From Mesorhizobium muleiense (GTDB taxonomy: Bacteria > Pseudomonadota > Alphaproteobacteria > Rhizobiales > Rhizobiaceae): a stretch of DNA of 64,000 nucleotides. Positions 23,164 to 32,121 of this stretch are shown one piece after another (the first letter of the stretch is position 1; the number at the start of each line of letters is the position of its first letter). The translations under genes were made by a program, and so were the position numbers. Location of the stretch: assembly GCF_900099905.1 (NCBI RefSeq), contig NZ_FNEE01000002.1:620001-684000 (forward strand). The letters run 5' to 3'. A model generated the notes under the pieces. It saw only the letters and a program-made list of their open reading frames with translations, was not told the origin of the DNA and did not search any database.

Positions 23164-24585
23164 ATGAACCGCACCATTCCGCTTATCCTGGCGGTCGCCC
23201 TTTTCATGGAAAACATGGATTCGACCGTTATCGCAACGTCGCTGCCGGCGATCGCCGTCGACCTCCAGACCAGCCCGGTGGCGCTCAAGCTGGCGCTGAC
23301 CGCCTATCTGGTATCGCTGGCGGTGTTCATTCCGATCAGCGGCTGGATGGCCGACCATTTTGGCGCCAAGACCGTGTTTCGCGCCGCGATTGCCGTGTTC
23401 ATCGGCGGATCGGTCGCTTGCGCGGTGTCGAATTCGCTGCCGGCCTTCGTGGTCTCGCGCTTCCTGCAAGGCATTGGCGGCGCCATGATGACGCCGGTGG
23501 GACGGCTGGTGCTGGTGCGCGCCACGCCGAAGAGCGAACTCGTCGCCGCGATGTCGTGGCTGACCGTTCCGGCATTGCTCGGGCCGCTGGTCGGGCCGCC
23601 GGTCGGCGGTTTCATCACCACCTATTTCAGCTGGCACTGGATCTTCCTGATCAACGTGCCGATCGGGCTGATCGGCATCTGGCTGGCCACGCGCTTCCTG
23701 CCGGAGACCGAAGCGGCGCCGACGCCGCCGCTCGATTTCATCGGCTTCGTGCTGAGCGGCCTGGCGGCATCGGGCATCGTTTTCGGCCTGTCGGTGGTCA
23801 GCCTGCCGGCATTGCCGCCGATTGCCGGCTTCCTCACCGTGGCTGTCGGGCTGGTTTCAGCCGTGCTTTACCTCCTGCATGCGCGCCGCGCCAAAAATCC
23901 GCTGCTGGCGCTCGAGCTGTTCCGCAACCAGGTGTTCCGCGCCTCGGTCCTCGGCGGCGGGCTGTTCCGCATCGGCATCGGCGCCGTGCCCTTCCTTTTG
24001 CCGCTGATGTTCCAGATCGGCTTCGGGCTGACGCCGTTCCAGTCGGGAATGATCACCTTCGTGGCGGCGATCGGCGCCATCGGCATGAAATTCGTCACCG
24101 CGCTGATCTTCCGGATCGCCGGCTTCCGCCGCGTGCTGATCTTCGGCTCGCTGATCGCGGCGGCGTCGATTGCCATCAACGGCCTGCTGACGCCCGAGAC
24201 GCCGTATCTGCTGATCCTCGCCGCCTTGCTCGCCGGCGGATTCATCCGCTCGATGTTCTTCACCGGCATCAACGCGCTAGCCTATGCCGAGATTTCGACC
24301 GCCGACACCAGCAGGGCGACGCCGATCGCCGCAGTGTTCCAGCAACTGTCGATCGCGCTCGGCGTGGCGCTGGCCGGCGGCGTCCTGGAAGTCTTGGCGA
24401 CAATCCATGGCGGGGCGCTGACGCTGAGCGACTTCCACATAGCGTTCTTCATCGTCGCGGCGGTGTCGGCCGCTGCATCGCTGTCATTCATGCGGCTGGC
24501 GCCCGATGCCGGCAACGCCGTATCGGGACATGGCGGGCTGACGGCGCCGAAGACGCTGGGGGTGTCTGGTCCGCAGGGCGGTTGA
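23164..24585 (+). CDS. MFS drug-efflux transporter (DHA2/EmrB-like)
   Basis: A 473-residue protein with about fourteen hydrophobic helices. The first helix carries MENMDSTVIATSLPAIA, close to the LDxTVVNVALP motif of the DHA2 family. Motif C-like RFLQGIGGAMMTPVGRLVL and LVGPPVGGFITTYFSWHWIF follow. Such proteins export drugs or metabolites by proton antiport. No adjacent membrane-fusion partner is present, so it may work alone like MdtD/HsrA-type members. Confidence 0.88.
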   Translation: MNRTIPLILAVALFMENMDSTVIATSLPAIAVDLQTSPVALKLALTAYLVSLAVFIPISGWMADHFGAKTVFRAAIAVFIGGSVACAVSNSLPAFVVSRFLQGIGGAMMTPVGRLVLVRATPKSELVAAMSWLTVPALLGPLVGPPVGGFITTYFSWHWIFLINVPIGLIGIWLATRFLPETEAAPTPPLDFIGFVLSGLAASGIVFGLSVVSLPALPPIAGFLTVAVGLVSAVLYLLHARRAKNPLLALELFRNQVFRASVLGGGLFRIGIGAVPFLLPLMFQIGFGLTPFQSGMITFVAAIGAIGMKFVTALIFRIAGFRRVLIFGSLIAAASIAINGLLTPETPYLLILAALLAGGFIRSMFFTGINALAYAEISTADTSRATPIAAVFQQLSIALGVALAGGVLEVLATIHGGALTLSDFHIAFFIVAAVSAAASLSFMRLAPDAGNAVSGHGGLTAPKTLGVSGPQGG

Positions 24586-24628
24586 GGGCGGGCGGTGCAG
24601 AACCTTTTGGTGCTGGCGGGACAGCGCT

Positions 24629-24780
24629 CCCCTCTGTCCTGCCGGACATCTCCCCCACTTGGGGGGAGATCGGCCGTCATCCCGGCTTTCGCCAATCGCC
24701 TACGCTGAGGAAGAAGGTGCGGCCGACGAAGCTGCCAATCTCCCCCCTCGTGGGGGAGATGTCCGGCAGGACAGAGGGAG
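24629..24780. repeat. inverted-repeat element R3 (different arms)
   Basis: Arms begin and end with CCTCTGTCCTGCCGGACAT and its inverse around CTCCCCC hairpins. The interior contains GGCTTTCGCCAATCGCC, resembling the core of the elements at 15.0 and 22.8 kb although the arms differ. It lies between convergent MFS and rlmE genes. Confidence 0.8.
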
Positions 24781-24806
24781 GCGCAAAGGATCGCTACAGA
24801 GCGGTT

Positions 24807-25517
24807 TTACCCTGCCCCGCTTCCGCCTTTAAAATCCTTCGCCAGCAGATAAAGCTCCACCGACTCATCGCGCGAGGCCGGCGGTTTGACGTGGTGGACC
24901 GAGCGGAAATTCTGCTTGAGCCTGGCGAGCAATTCGTTCTCGGCGCCGCCCTGGAAAGTCTTGGCGAGGAAATGGCCGCCCGGCTTCAGCACCGACAGGG
25001 CGAAATCGGCGGCCACCTCGCACAGATACATGGTGCGGATGTGATCGGTCCGGCGATGGCCGGTGGTGGGTGCGGCCATGTCGGACAAAACGATGTCCGG
25101 CTGGCCGCCAAGCGTTTCAGCGAGCTTTTCCGGCGCCTGCGGGTCGAGAAAATCCATCAACAGCACCGGCGCGCCGGGCACCGCGTCCATCTCCAGATAG
25201 TCGATGCCGACGACATGCGGGTGTTCGGCCGTCGATTTCGTGCGCGCGGCGGCGACCTGGCACCAGCCGCCGGGTGCCGCGCCAAGGTCGATGACTTTCA
25301 TGCCGGGCTTGAGCAGATGGTGCTTGTCGTCGATCTCGATCAGCTTGTAGGCCGCGCGCGAGCGGTAGCCGTCGGCCTTGGAACGCTGGACATAGGGGTC
25401 GTTGATGTGGCGCTGCAGCCAGCGGCGCGACGATTCCTTCAGGCCGCTTTTCTTCTTGATCCGCGTTTTCAGCACGCGAATGCCGGCAGAGCCTGGTTTT
25501 TCCGGTTTCCTGGTCAT
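24807..25517 (-). CDS. rlmE: 23S rRNA 2'-O-methyltransferase (FtsJ/RrmJ)
   Basis: A 236-residue Rossmann-fold methyltransferase. The N-terminus is strongly basic ([20 protein letters not shown]). The SAM motif [16 protein letters not shown] and the K-D-K-E tetrad elements ([26 protein letters not shown]) match RlmE, which methylates U2552 of 23S rRNA. It lies downstream of the Ppx/GppA gene in the same direction; repeat elements now fill the gap. Confidence 0.94.
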   Translation of the reverse strand: MTRKPEKPGSAGIRVLKTRIKKKSGLKESSRRWLQRHINDPYVQRSKADGYRSRAAYKLIEIDDKHHLLKPGMKVIDLGAAPGGWCQVAAARTKSTAEHPHVVGIDYLEMDAVPGAPVLLMDFLDPQAPEKLAETLGGQPDIVLSDMAAPTTGHRRTDHIRTMYLCEVAADFALSVLKPGGHFLAKTFQGGAENELLARLKQNFRSVHHVKPPASRDESVELYLLAKDFKGGSGAG

Positions 25518-25596
25518 TGCCTGACTTCTTGTTTGAGTTTTCTCGCTCGCCGAGTTGCGGCCGTTTTTCGGCGGCTGCGCGTTTCGTGAACGGCTT

Positions 25597-25740
25597 CCCC
25601 CACTCCGTCGCTGCCTCGCAGCGCCACCTCTCCCCCCTCCGGAGGGAGAGGAAGAGCGCCAGCCTGCATAAGCTTGCGCCCTTCCTCTACCCCGTCGATC
25701 GGGGGAGAGGTGTCGAGCGAAGCTCGACGGAGTGGGGGTC
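25597..25740. repeat. inverted-repeat element R4 (third arm family)
   Basis: Arms read CCCACTCCGTCG ... CGACGGAGTGGGG inward to CTCTCCCCC hairpins, with a short centre around 25660-25680. I see no shared core with the other elements. It occupies the gap between the Ppx/GppA and rlmE genes. Confidence 0.8.
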
Positions 25741-25756
25741 GACTGTTCACCAAAGC

Positions 25757-25813
25757 AATGCTTTCGCTTGGGTCCGCGAAAACCGGCTGCCCCGTTTCGG
25801 GATCATGCTCTGC
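25757..25813. repeat. RIME-like rhizobial palindrome overlapping a stop codon
   Basis: The segment contains GCGAAAACCGG ... TTTCGGGATCATGC, the typical pattern of a widespread rhizobial intergenic mosaic element. Its right end supplies the stop codon (25803-25805, minus strand) of the Ppx/GppA gene. Confidence 0.65.
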
Positions 25814-27176
25814 CACGCCCATTGTTGCGCCAGACACCGTCGTCGGCCATCAATTCGCTCAATATGCCCTCGCGCAGGCCGCGGTCGGCGACGCGCAGCC
25901 GCTCCGACGGCCACACCGCTCGGATCGCTTCCAGGATGGCGCAGCCGGCCAGCACCAGATCGGCGCGATCGGCGCCGATGCAGGGATTGGCGACGCGCTG
26001 CTGAAAATCCCAGCCGACCAGTTTTTCGACCATGCGGTCGACGCTGTCGCGGTCCATCCACAGCCCGTCGACGCGGCGGCGGTCGTAGCGATCCAGGTCG
26101 AGGTGGACGCCGGCCAGCGTCGTCACCGTGCCCGAGGTGCCGAGCAGGTGGAATTTCGGGCTGGCGAGCACATGGCTCAGCCGGTTGCGCCCGTCGAAGG
26201 CGTGCAGGCGCACTGCCACATCCTCGACCATGGCGGCAAAGATCTCACGGGTGACGGCGCGGCCGCCGAAGCGCTCGGCCAGCGAGACGACGCCGACCGG
26301 CAGCGACGTCCAGGAGACGATGTGGTTGGCGAGCCTCGGCGAGCGGTGGCCGGTGAGATCGATCAGCGCGATTTCCGAGGAGCCGCCGCCGATATCGAAC
26401 AGGACGACGCCTTGCGTGTCGCGGTCGACCAGCGAGCCGCAGCCCGACACCGCCAGCCGCGCCTCGGTCTGGCGGTCGATGATCTCGAGTTTCAACCCCG
26501 CCTCGCGCTCGACGCGGTCGAGGAACTCGGCGCCGTTGGCGGCCGTGCGGCAGGCTTCGGTGGCGATCAGCCGGGCCTTCCTGATCTTGCGGCCGCGCAA
26601 TTTGTCACCGCAGATTTTTAGCGCCTCGACCGCACGGTCCATCGCCGGCTGCCCGAGCCGGCCATTGGCGGTGAGGCCCTCACCCAGCCTGACGATGCGC
26701 GAGAAAGCGTCGATGACCCGGAACTGGCCGTGGCGCGTCGGCACCGCCACCAGCAGCCGGCAATTGTTGGTGCCGAGATCGAGTGCCGCGAACACCGGCA
26801 GTTCCTGCAGCGGCGGGCGGCGAGCAGCCGGCTCCGGCCTGCCTGGCGCAACCGAAGGCAAGGGCGCGACGATCGCCGCGGGCGGGCGGCTGGCTGGAGC
26901 GCTGACAGCAGCCGCCGCCACTCCGGCCGCAGCGAGGCGAGCGTCGTCGCGCGCGAAAACCTTGCGGCCGCGCCGGCGTTTGCGCCGCTTCCTGGTCTTG
27001 GCCTTCTGGCCATTCTGATGCTGGGACGCGTCGCCTGCCTGTCCGTGACCGGACCAAGGCTGCACCGGGCGGCCATTGTGCCGGCCGGCGGATGGGCTTG
27101 CCTGGCCCGAAGGCGGCGGCGAAGCCCTGGACACGCCCACTTCCGGCGCGCCGGCGCCGGTGTCGTGGTCTTCCAC
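25803..27176 (-). CDS. Ppx/GppA family phosphatase
   Basis: A 457-residue protein. The first 125 residues are low-complexity and very basic (KTRKRRKRRRGRK), probably a disordered, nucleic-acid-binding extension. The ASKHA fold follows: FAALDLGTNNCRLLV (phosphate 1), ATEACRTAANG, then VVLFDIGGGSSEIAL (phosphate 2) and LGTSGTVTTLAGV. The family hydrolyses polyphosphate or the gamma-phosphate of pppGpp. A GTG start at 27176 has AAGGA upstream. The stop lies in a RIME-like repeat. Confidence 0.9.
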   Translation of the reverse strand: MEDHDTGAGAPEVGVSRASPPPSGQASPSAGRHNGRPVQPWSGHGQAGDASQHQNGQKAKTRKRRKRRRGRKVFARDDARLAAAGVAAAAVSAPASRPPAAIVAPLPSVAPGRPEPAARRPPLQELPVFAALDLGTNNCRLLVAVPTRHGQFRVIDAFSRIVRLGEGLTANGRLGQPAMDRAVEALKICGDKLRGRKIRKARLIATEACRTAANGAEFLDRVEREAGLKLEIIDRQTEARLAVSGCGSLVDRDTQGVVLFDIGGGSSEIALIDLTGHRSPRLANHIVSWTSLPVGVVSLAERFGGRAVTREIFAAMVEDVAVRLHAFDGRNRLSHVLASPKFHLLGTSGTVTTLAGVHLDLDRYDRRRVDGLWMDRDSVDRMVEKLVGWDFQQRVANPCIGADRADLVLAGCAILEAIRAVWPSERLRVADRGLREGILSELMADDGVWRNNGRGRA

Positions 27177-27524
27177 TTCAGTTCCTTCCGGCGCCGCGCG
27201 AACCGGAGACGGGACGCAGCAGGCGCTTTCATGTGTTCCAAGTTGCCACCAGACTAGCAGCGCCGGGCCGGATCACCAAGAGCGCAGGGGTCGAATTTGT
27301 CGGCGGCATTGTCTCGCCGCTCCGCTCGGCCCGATGATGGCGGGACAGCGGGGGCGCGAAGGATCGCCAGCCTTTCCTTTTCCCGCAGCAGCGCCTTGCC
27401 GGTTGAATAGCCGGCTTCGATAAGGCATTTCTGAAATGGCGGGTATGAAACATTCGAAATCGCGGGCAGTTTTCCTGACGCGAACCGAACGGGCAACTGG
27501 GCTGCAACGCATGATCGTCACGCC

Positions 27525-28457
27525 ATGAACTGGAGGCGTTATTTCTGGCCGGTCGTCGGCGTTGCGGCGGTCGTCTTCTCGCTATGGCTGCTGCTGCACG
27601 AGCTGCGCGGCATCTCGCTCGACGACGTCTGGGACGGCATCGTCGCCATCCCTGCCCGCGGCTGGGTGCTCGCCGCGTTGAGCTCGGTCATCGCCTATGC
27701 GTCGCTGGCCGGCTACGATCACATCGCGCTCCTGCATATCGGCAAGAAAGTGTCGTGGCTGTTCGTCACCCTGTGCTCCTTCACCACCTACGCGCTGTCG
27801 CACAATATCGGCGGCTCGGTTTTTTCAGGCGCGGTGATCCGCTACCGCGCTTACGGAACCAGGGGGCTGACCGGGCAGGACGTCGGCATTCTGGTGGCGA
27901 TCTGCTGGATCACCTTCGTGCTGTCGACGGTGTTGGTTTCAGGCATCGTGCTGGTGCTCGCACCGGAGATCGTCGACCGTTTTTCCGGCACGCCGCATCA
28001 TCGGCTTTCGCAGGCGGCGGGGCTCGCGATGCTGCTCGTGGTGGCGGCCTATGTCTTCGGCAGCTGGCTGCATCTCAGGCCGCTGAAGATCGGAAGGTTC
28101 CAGGTCCATTATCCGGCGCTGCCGATCGTCGCGCGGCAATTGCTGATCGGCCCGATCGAGCTGCTGGCGGCGGCGGCGATCATCTTCTTCGCCCTGCCCG
28201 AAGCTGGCAATCCCGGATACTTCGTCGTGCTCGGCGTCTTCCTGATGTCGTTCTCGGTCGCCCAGATTTCGCATGCGCCGGGCGGGCTCGGCGTGTTCGA
28301 GGTCGTCTTCCTGACCGGCCTGTCGCATATGGACCCGGTCGGCGTGCTGGCAGCACTGCTGGTGTTCCGGCTGTTCTACCTGATCATCCCGCTGGTGATG
28401 GCGCTCGGCGTCGTGCTGTATTTCGAGCACTCGCAGCTCGGGCGAAGGGAGAATTGA
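27525..28457 (+). CDS. YbhN/LPG-synthase-like transmembrane flippase domain protein
   Basis: A 310-residue protein with about eight hydrophobic helices and no soluble catalytic domain. Segments SYDHIALLHIGKK-like, YALSHNIGGSVFSGAVIRYR and HAPGGLGVFEVVFLTGL (about 255-270) are the conserved core of the lysylphosphatidylglycerol synthase transmembrane region (UPF0104). Stand-alone forms are thought to translocate lipids. It could also be called YbhN. Confidence 0.85.
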   Translation: MNWRRYFWPVVGVAAVVFSLWLLLHELRGISLDDVWDGIVAIPARGWVLAALSSVIAYASLAGYDHIALLHIGKKVSWLFVTLCSFTTYALSHNIGGSVFSGAVIRYRAYGTRGLTGQDVGILVAICWITFVLSTVLVSGIVLVLAPEIVDRFSGTPHHRLSQAAGLAMLLVVAAYVFGSWLHLRPLKIGRFQVHYPALPIVARQLLIGPIELLAAAAIIFFALPEAGNPGYFVVLGVFLMSFSVAQISHAPGGLGVFEVVFLTGLSHMDPVGVLAALLVFRLFYLIIPLVMALGVVLYFEHSQLGRREN

Positions 28458-28516
28458 GGGGCGGCTTTGAACCACGCCCTTATGAAACGTGCCGATTGAA
28501 ATGCCTTCGGCAGGCT

Positions 28517-28544
28517 TGACTATTTTCCGACGGCGGCTACAAGG
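28517..28544 (+). promoter_or_regulatory. possible sigma-70 promoter for tRNA-Gln
   Basis: TTGACT at 28517 is followed after 16 bases by TACAAG, about 60 bp before the tRNA. The -10 match is poor, so this is tentative. Confidence 0.3.
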
Positions 28545-28598
28545 CACGCGCGGCGCCATCGTCGCCCTGCCCGCGCGGTTTTCTTCAACCGCGCCTGC

Positions 28599-28672
28599 TG
28601 GGGAATAGGTTAACGGTAGACCCACGGACTCTGACTCCGTTAGTCCTGGTTCGAATCCAGGTTCCCCAGCCA
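28599..28672 (+). tRNA. tRNA-Gln (CTG)
   Basis: The acceptor arms TGGGGAA and TTCCCCA pair, followed by discriminator G and an encoded CCA (28670-28672). The anticodon stem ACGGA/TCCGT encloses loop CTCTGAC, giving anticodon CTG for Gln CAG codons. The T arm CCTGG-TTCGAAT-CCAGG is canonical. It is the last core-like feature before the accessory zone that starts at once downstream. Confidence 0.95.
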
Positions 28673-28962
28673 ACAGTTTCCGCAATTAAATCAGCCCCTT
28701 ATGCAGAACAATCGCGACCGAAACGTGTTGCATGGGTTTTCCTGCCCTGTGGCGCGCAAACCCTTGCATTCCGGGCATGTCCCGCCCCGTCCCTTTCTGT
28801 CCGTGCAACACGATTGCAACACGGATCAGCCAATTTGTTCCCGCCATGTTCCTATAGAGAGCGCGCCTTCGCCGGTGCCAATTGCGGTGCCAATTCTTTT
28901 CCTGCGACTGTCGGCAGGTCCGTGCGACAATCCCGCCGGGGAATCAACGCGGGATTTCATAC
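28673..28962. other. non-coding stretch after tRNA-Gln
   Basis: No supported gene. A tRNA-proximal integrase would be expected here if an element had inserted at the tRNA 3' end, but none is visible. Confidence 0.5.
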
Positions 28963-29471
28963 ATGACAGAAACTGAGCACTCTAAAACGCCGATGATGGA
29001 CAGGGATAGCGCGGCTGCATTAGTTTACCACGATCTCAAAACGTCTCAGCGCGCGACTTTCCAGGTTGCCGCCGAGTGGGGTCGTTGGTTGACCGCGTCG
29101 CTGGTGCTAGTCCATTCTGGTGCGCTGTTCGGCATGTTTCGTTGCTGAACAATCCAGCCAGCCAACCTGCGACGCTGGAAGCATTCAAAGCCCCGGTCTG
29201 GTGCTTCGTGGCTGGCCTTCTGCTGGCGCTGGCATCGGGTTTCTTCGCTTGGATCAACTGGTCGATGCACTCGTTCAATTACGCGTCCTCGGCACGATAC
29301 GATATGCTTTGGGACGCTGAGAAGTGGATCGATCCTCCACACTTCCAAAGGGCGTTGGACATCACGAATTGGGGCAGCATCGCTTGCGGTTTGCTTTCTG
29401 CCCTATCCATTGCGGCGGGCGCGGCTTTGATCCTGCATGGGGACTATCTAGCTGCCATATTCGGAATTTGA
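28963..29471 (+). pseudogene. frameshifted small membrane protein
   Basis: The frame from ATG 28963 (MTETEHSK) runs to a stop at 29148. A second frame then carries a protein-like sequence (NNPASQPATLEAFKAPVWCF) with three membrane helices to 29471. Adding one T to the TTT run at 29137-29139 would join them as LFGMFSLLNNPAS. The restored product is about 169 residues with four helices and no family I recognise. Either a real inactivating deletion or a base-calling error. Confidence 0.65.
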
Positions 29472-29528
29472 TCCCGCCCATAGACCGCCACCGTGAGGCG
29501 GCGGAGTCTCTGGGCTCATTTGGGCGTG

Positions 29529-29858
29529 TTAGAACCAGCGCTCCCGGCGCGGGTCGCCGGCCACAAGAACAAGGCCCAACAGTAAGCCTACAGCCGCGCC
29601 CAGCATGAAGGCGGACGATAGCGTGCCAGGATTTTCTTGAGCGACACCGGAAGCAGTAGACGCCCTTTTGCGAAGTGCTTGCGTTGTCCGAGACACGCTA
29701 TCGGCCGCGCCCTCATACCAACCAGTAGCTTCCTCGACGAGCGTCCGATTGATCTTGTTGATCTCGCGTTTCAGTTGCGCAACTTGCTTCTCCAAGGCCT
29801 CCTGCGCTTCGCGCTGCGTCTCCGTCGGCTTTGCGTCTTCGTTTGGGTCGTCGGCCAT
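29529..29858 (-). CDS. DUF883 (ElaB/YqjD-like) membrane-anchored protein
   Basis: A 109-residue protein. A long amphipathic helix (residues 8-85, EALEKQVAQLKREINKINRT) ends in a glycine-rich C-terminal transmembrane segment (FMLGAAVGLLLGLVLVAG) and DPRRERWF. This is the DUF883 layout; E. coli ElaB and YqjD are stationary-phase, ribosome-associated inner-membrane proteins. AGGGAG precedes the ATG at 29858. A perfect EcfG promoter lies 28 bases upstream, so it is probably under general-stress control. Confidence 0.85.
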   Translation of the reverse strand: MADDPNEDAKPTETQREAQEALEKQVAQLKREINKINRTLVEEATGWYEGAADSVSRTTQALRKRASTASGVAQENPGTLSSAFMLGAAVGLLLGLVLVAGDPRRERWF

Positions 29859-29885
29859 TGTGATCTCCCTTTTGGGTGGGGGCTC

Positions 29886-29910
29886 AACGGCCGCCGCCGC
29901 GTAAGGTTCC
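29886..29910 (-). promoter_or_regulatory. EcfG-type (general stress sigma) promoter
   Basis: On the minus strand GGAAC (29910-29906), 16 bases, then CGTT (29889-29886): an exact match to the alphaproteobacterial sigma-EcfG consensus. It is placed to drive the DUF883 gene and sits just downstream of a terminator hairpin. Confidence 0.75.
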
Positions 29911-29918
29911 TCAGCGAC

Positions 29919-29949
29919 AAAAAGCCCGCCACCTTGAAGGCAGCGGGCT
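29919..29949 (-). terminator. rho-independent terminator upstream of the DUF883 promoter
   Basis: On the minus strand a GCCCGCTGCC/GGTGGCGGGC hairpin is followed by TTTTT. It ends 8 bases before the EcfG -35 element. No minus-strand gene lies close upstream, so it may insulate the promoter. Confidence 0.7.
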
Positions 29950-30073
29950 AGCAGCGGCAGAGGTTGCCGCCCGTCAGTGACGCTCTGCCGGTGCTCGAGA
30001 AACTCCATGAAGTTCTCAACCACCTTGTCGATCGGCATTGACCGCGCATTGCATCCGCGAAGGATGGCGGGCG

Positions 30074-30214
30074 GCGATCTTGACAAATTTTGAAGCTGGG
30101 AAGCGGGCGCCGTATGACCGCACTCTGCTTGACCTTCAGGCAGCGCTCGAATGGGCCGGCGTCGAGTTCATCCCCGAGAAGGGCGGCGGCGCCGGTGTGA
30201 GGTTGCGGAAATGA
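30074..30214 (+). pseudogene. 3' remnant of an XRE-type regulator gene
   Basis: An open frame with no start codon translates to AILTNFEAGKRAPYDRTLLD and then LEWAGVEFIPEKGGGAGVRL. This is the characteristic C-terminal half of short rhizobial Cro/CI-type HTH proteins. The N-terminal HTH half is missing. Confidence 0.7.
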
Positions 30215-30340
30215 AGACGAGCGGATTTGACTCGCTAAATTCGTCCGGAAGCGTACAGAAGCATCGTCGCCATCCAACAGAACGGGCGCTGGCGCTTGGA
30301 AGAGTCGATCACGCTTTCGCCCCACGCGAGGGATAAAGCG

Positions 30341-30670
30341 ATGTCATTTGACGATCATCTCGACTCCGAGCAACTCGCCACGCTGGCAAAGGTTCTCAAG
30401 GACTATTGCACAGAGGCAGGAATTCCCGAAGGCCATCCGGCGTGGGAACACTTCGGCCGGCGGCTCATGAGCCTATTCCAGTCAAGGATACATCATCCCG
30501 ATGAACTCACGTCCAAAATGAACACTGGCTACGAGGATTGGCTAGGCGAGATCGGCGCTACCGGTCCTTTCATACCGCCCAAACTATCGTCCGAGGACCG
30601 TCTAGTAGGTGACAATATCTTGCCAGGATCGGACCGCAGAGGCAGGCCAGCGGTCGGCATCACGGCTTAG
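30341..30670 (+). CDS. conserved rhizobial small protein, function unknown
   Basis: A 109-residue soluble acidic protein starting MSFDDHLDSEQLATLAKVLK, with RRLMSLFQSRIHHPDELTSK near residue 50. GAGGGATAAAGCG gives a ribosome-binding site before the ATG at 30341. I know similar small rhizobial proteins but no assigned role. Confidence 0.65.
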   Translation: MSFDDHLDSEQLATLAKVLKDYCTEAGIPEGHPAWEHFGRRLMSLFQSRIHHPDELTSKMNTGYEDWLGEIGATGPFIPPKLSSEDRLVGDNILPGSDRRGRPAVGITA

Positions 30671-30903
30671 CTGACTTCGCCATCCGACAGATGATCTGTT
30701 TTGCGTCTAGGAGGTGCGTCGGGTCCGCTGTCGACGGCTCCAAAAGCGCGAACGTTGCGCAACTGGACACTTCCGGGAGACAGCGGACTCAAACTGGGGC
30801 CAAGAGGGGACAAGGCCCTTTATGATCCCTATGCGGGGATCATTGTGATAACACCGGGCGGGTAACAAACGTTCCGTCGGCTGAAAGATATATATCCGGC
30901 CGC

Positions 30904-31228
30904 TTAGCACTTCTTCACCTTCGGCGTGATCTCTTCGACCCGCACCTTGTCGCCGATCTCTCTCGGCCAGCGCCTTTGCCTTGTCCTTGGTGGTCAGCAC
31001 CGTGCGCCAATGCGGCTTTTCGAACACGCTTACGATGTAGGTTGTCGTCGCCGGCATCTGCGGCGGAACTTCCTTTTGATGGATGCGGCGCAAAAGATTT
31101 TGGGATCGAGCGAGAATGCGCCGGCTCTCCTCCATGACGGATCGCATCTCCGCAATCGTGGCCCGCGTGGCATCAACCTGCAACCGCGACCTCTCTACGT
31201 ACACGTTATCGATTTGCCACGGATCCAT
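30904..31228 (-). pseudogene. frameshifted small protein (loss of one GA unit)
   Basis: From the ATG at 31228 the frame gives a helix-rich protein (RIHQKEVPPQMPATTTYIVS) that loses sense after KAKALAER. If one GA is added to the dinucleotide run (TC repeats at 30957-30964, plus strand), translation continues EIGDKVRVEEITPKVKKC and stops at 30904. The restored length is about 108 residues. Function unknown. It lies directly downstream of the 57-residue gene and probably shares its EcfG promoter. Confidence 0.65.
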
Positions 31229-31246
31229 TGCCGTAACTCACTGCGA

Positions 31247-31420
31247 CTAGCGTTTTCGAGTTAGAAATCGGGCTTCCCGCATAAGTGACGGCCAGTCGAG
31301 CCCCAGAAGAGCGATAAGCTCGCGAGCCTGCTCTTCGGTTATATTCGCCTCTTTAACCAAGCGCTGAACGATAGAGTCGTCAGGGCCCCCGCTGGGTGTT
31401 CTGTCCCTATCGTCAGCCAT
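31247..31420 (-). CDS. 57-residue stress-regulated small protein
   Basis: Starts MADDRDRTPSGGPDDS and continues with two helices (IVQRLVKEANITEEQ and ELIALLGLDWPSLMREARF). TAAGGA lies about 10 bases before the ATG. A perfect EcfG promoter is 24 bases upstream of the start codon. It overlaps no other gene. Function unknown. Confidence 0.7.
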   Translation of the reverse strand: MADDRDRTPSGGPDDSIVQRLVKEANITEEQARELIALLGLDWPSLMREARFLTRKR

Positions 31421-31443
31421 CGGAAAAAATCCTTAGGTAACAT

Positions 31444-31468
31444 AACGCGACCATTTGGACTGAGTTCC
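31444..31468 (-). promoter_or_regulatory. EcfG-type promoter
   Basis: On the minus strand GGAAC (31468-31464), 16 bases, CGTT (31447-31444). It is an exact consensus match, positioned for the 57-residue gene and the frameshifted gene after it. Confidence 0.75.
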
Positions 31469-31547
31469 TCCACAATGACTTCCGCGATCACGGGATTACT
31501 CGGATCTCCCCAAGCTCGGTAGTATCAAGGCGGCGGACGCCAATCCG

Positions 31548-31888
31548 CTAGGCCGGCGCCCGACAAGGCAATCTACCCCAACGCCCCCCCAAGTGGCACC
31601 GGCCACTTTCAGCCCCCTCGTTCGAAAGTTGGCTTCCAGTCGCGATTGCGCGCCCGCTGCTGGCCTTCGTAGTGAAGAACACCTGCCGTCGATCACCACC
31701 GGCAGCCTTGTAGTTTGAGCAGATAAGAGCCCGACCAGGTCGTCATGCATCGAGCCGTGGTCACGGCCGAGCCTGTCAATCAGCGCCTGGATGTCGAGCT
31801 TCGTCGATTTGCAGCACATCGGGTGCGCACAATTGACATAGATGGTCTCGCGGGCGGCCAGGGTGTCGGCGAGGGTCTTTTTGGGCAT
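31548..31888 (-). pseudogene. frameshifted Cys-rich (zinc-finger-like) small protein
   Basis: From the ATG at 31888 (GGAG ribosome-binding site) the product reads MPKKTLADTLAARETIYVNC and then HPMCCKSTKLDIQAL, typical of rhizobial proteins with a split Cys4 site. After DDLVGL the frame degenerates; with one base restored it continues FICSNYKAAGGDRRQVFFTT, which completes the motif. The restored frame stops at 31548. A single-base deletion near 31725 is inferred. Confidence 0.7.
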
Positions 31889-32121
31889 GGCGATCTCCGT
31901 TGAGGGCTCGCCGCAACGGGGAGGAATATATTCCTGAAAGCGAGGGCGTCGGCAATAGGGGACGCCCACTCTTTGACATTGGGTTGATATTAGCTCAGGG
32001 GCCTCATTTCTTTCGGCCGGACTCTTTGCAACCTTCTCGCTATCGTGTGCGGCAACGGCGCGGCGTCTTGAAGCATCCGCTTCATCGGCTCGTTGGGTTT
32101 TTCGTCAGTGTGAGCACGATA

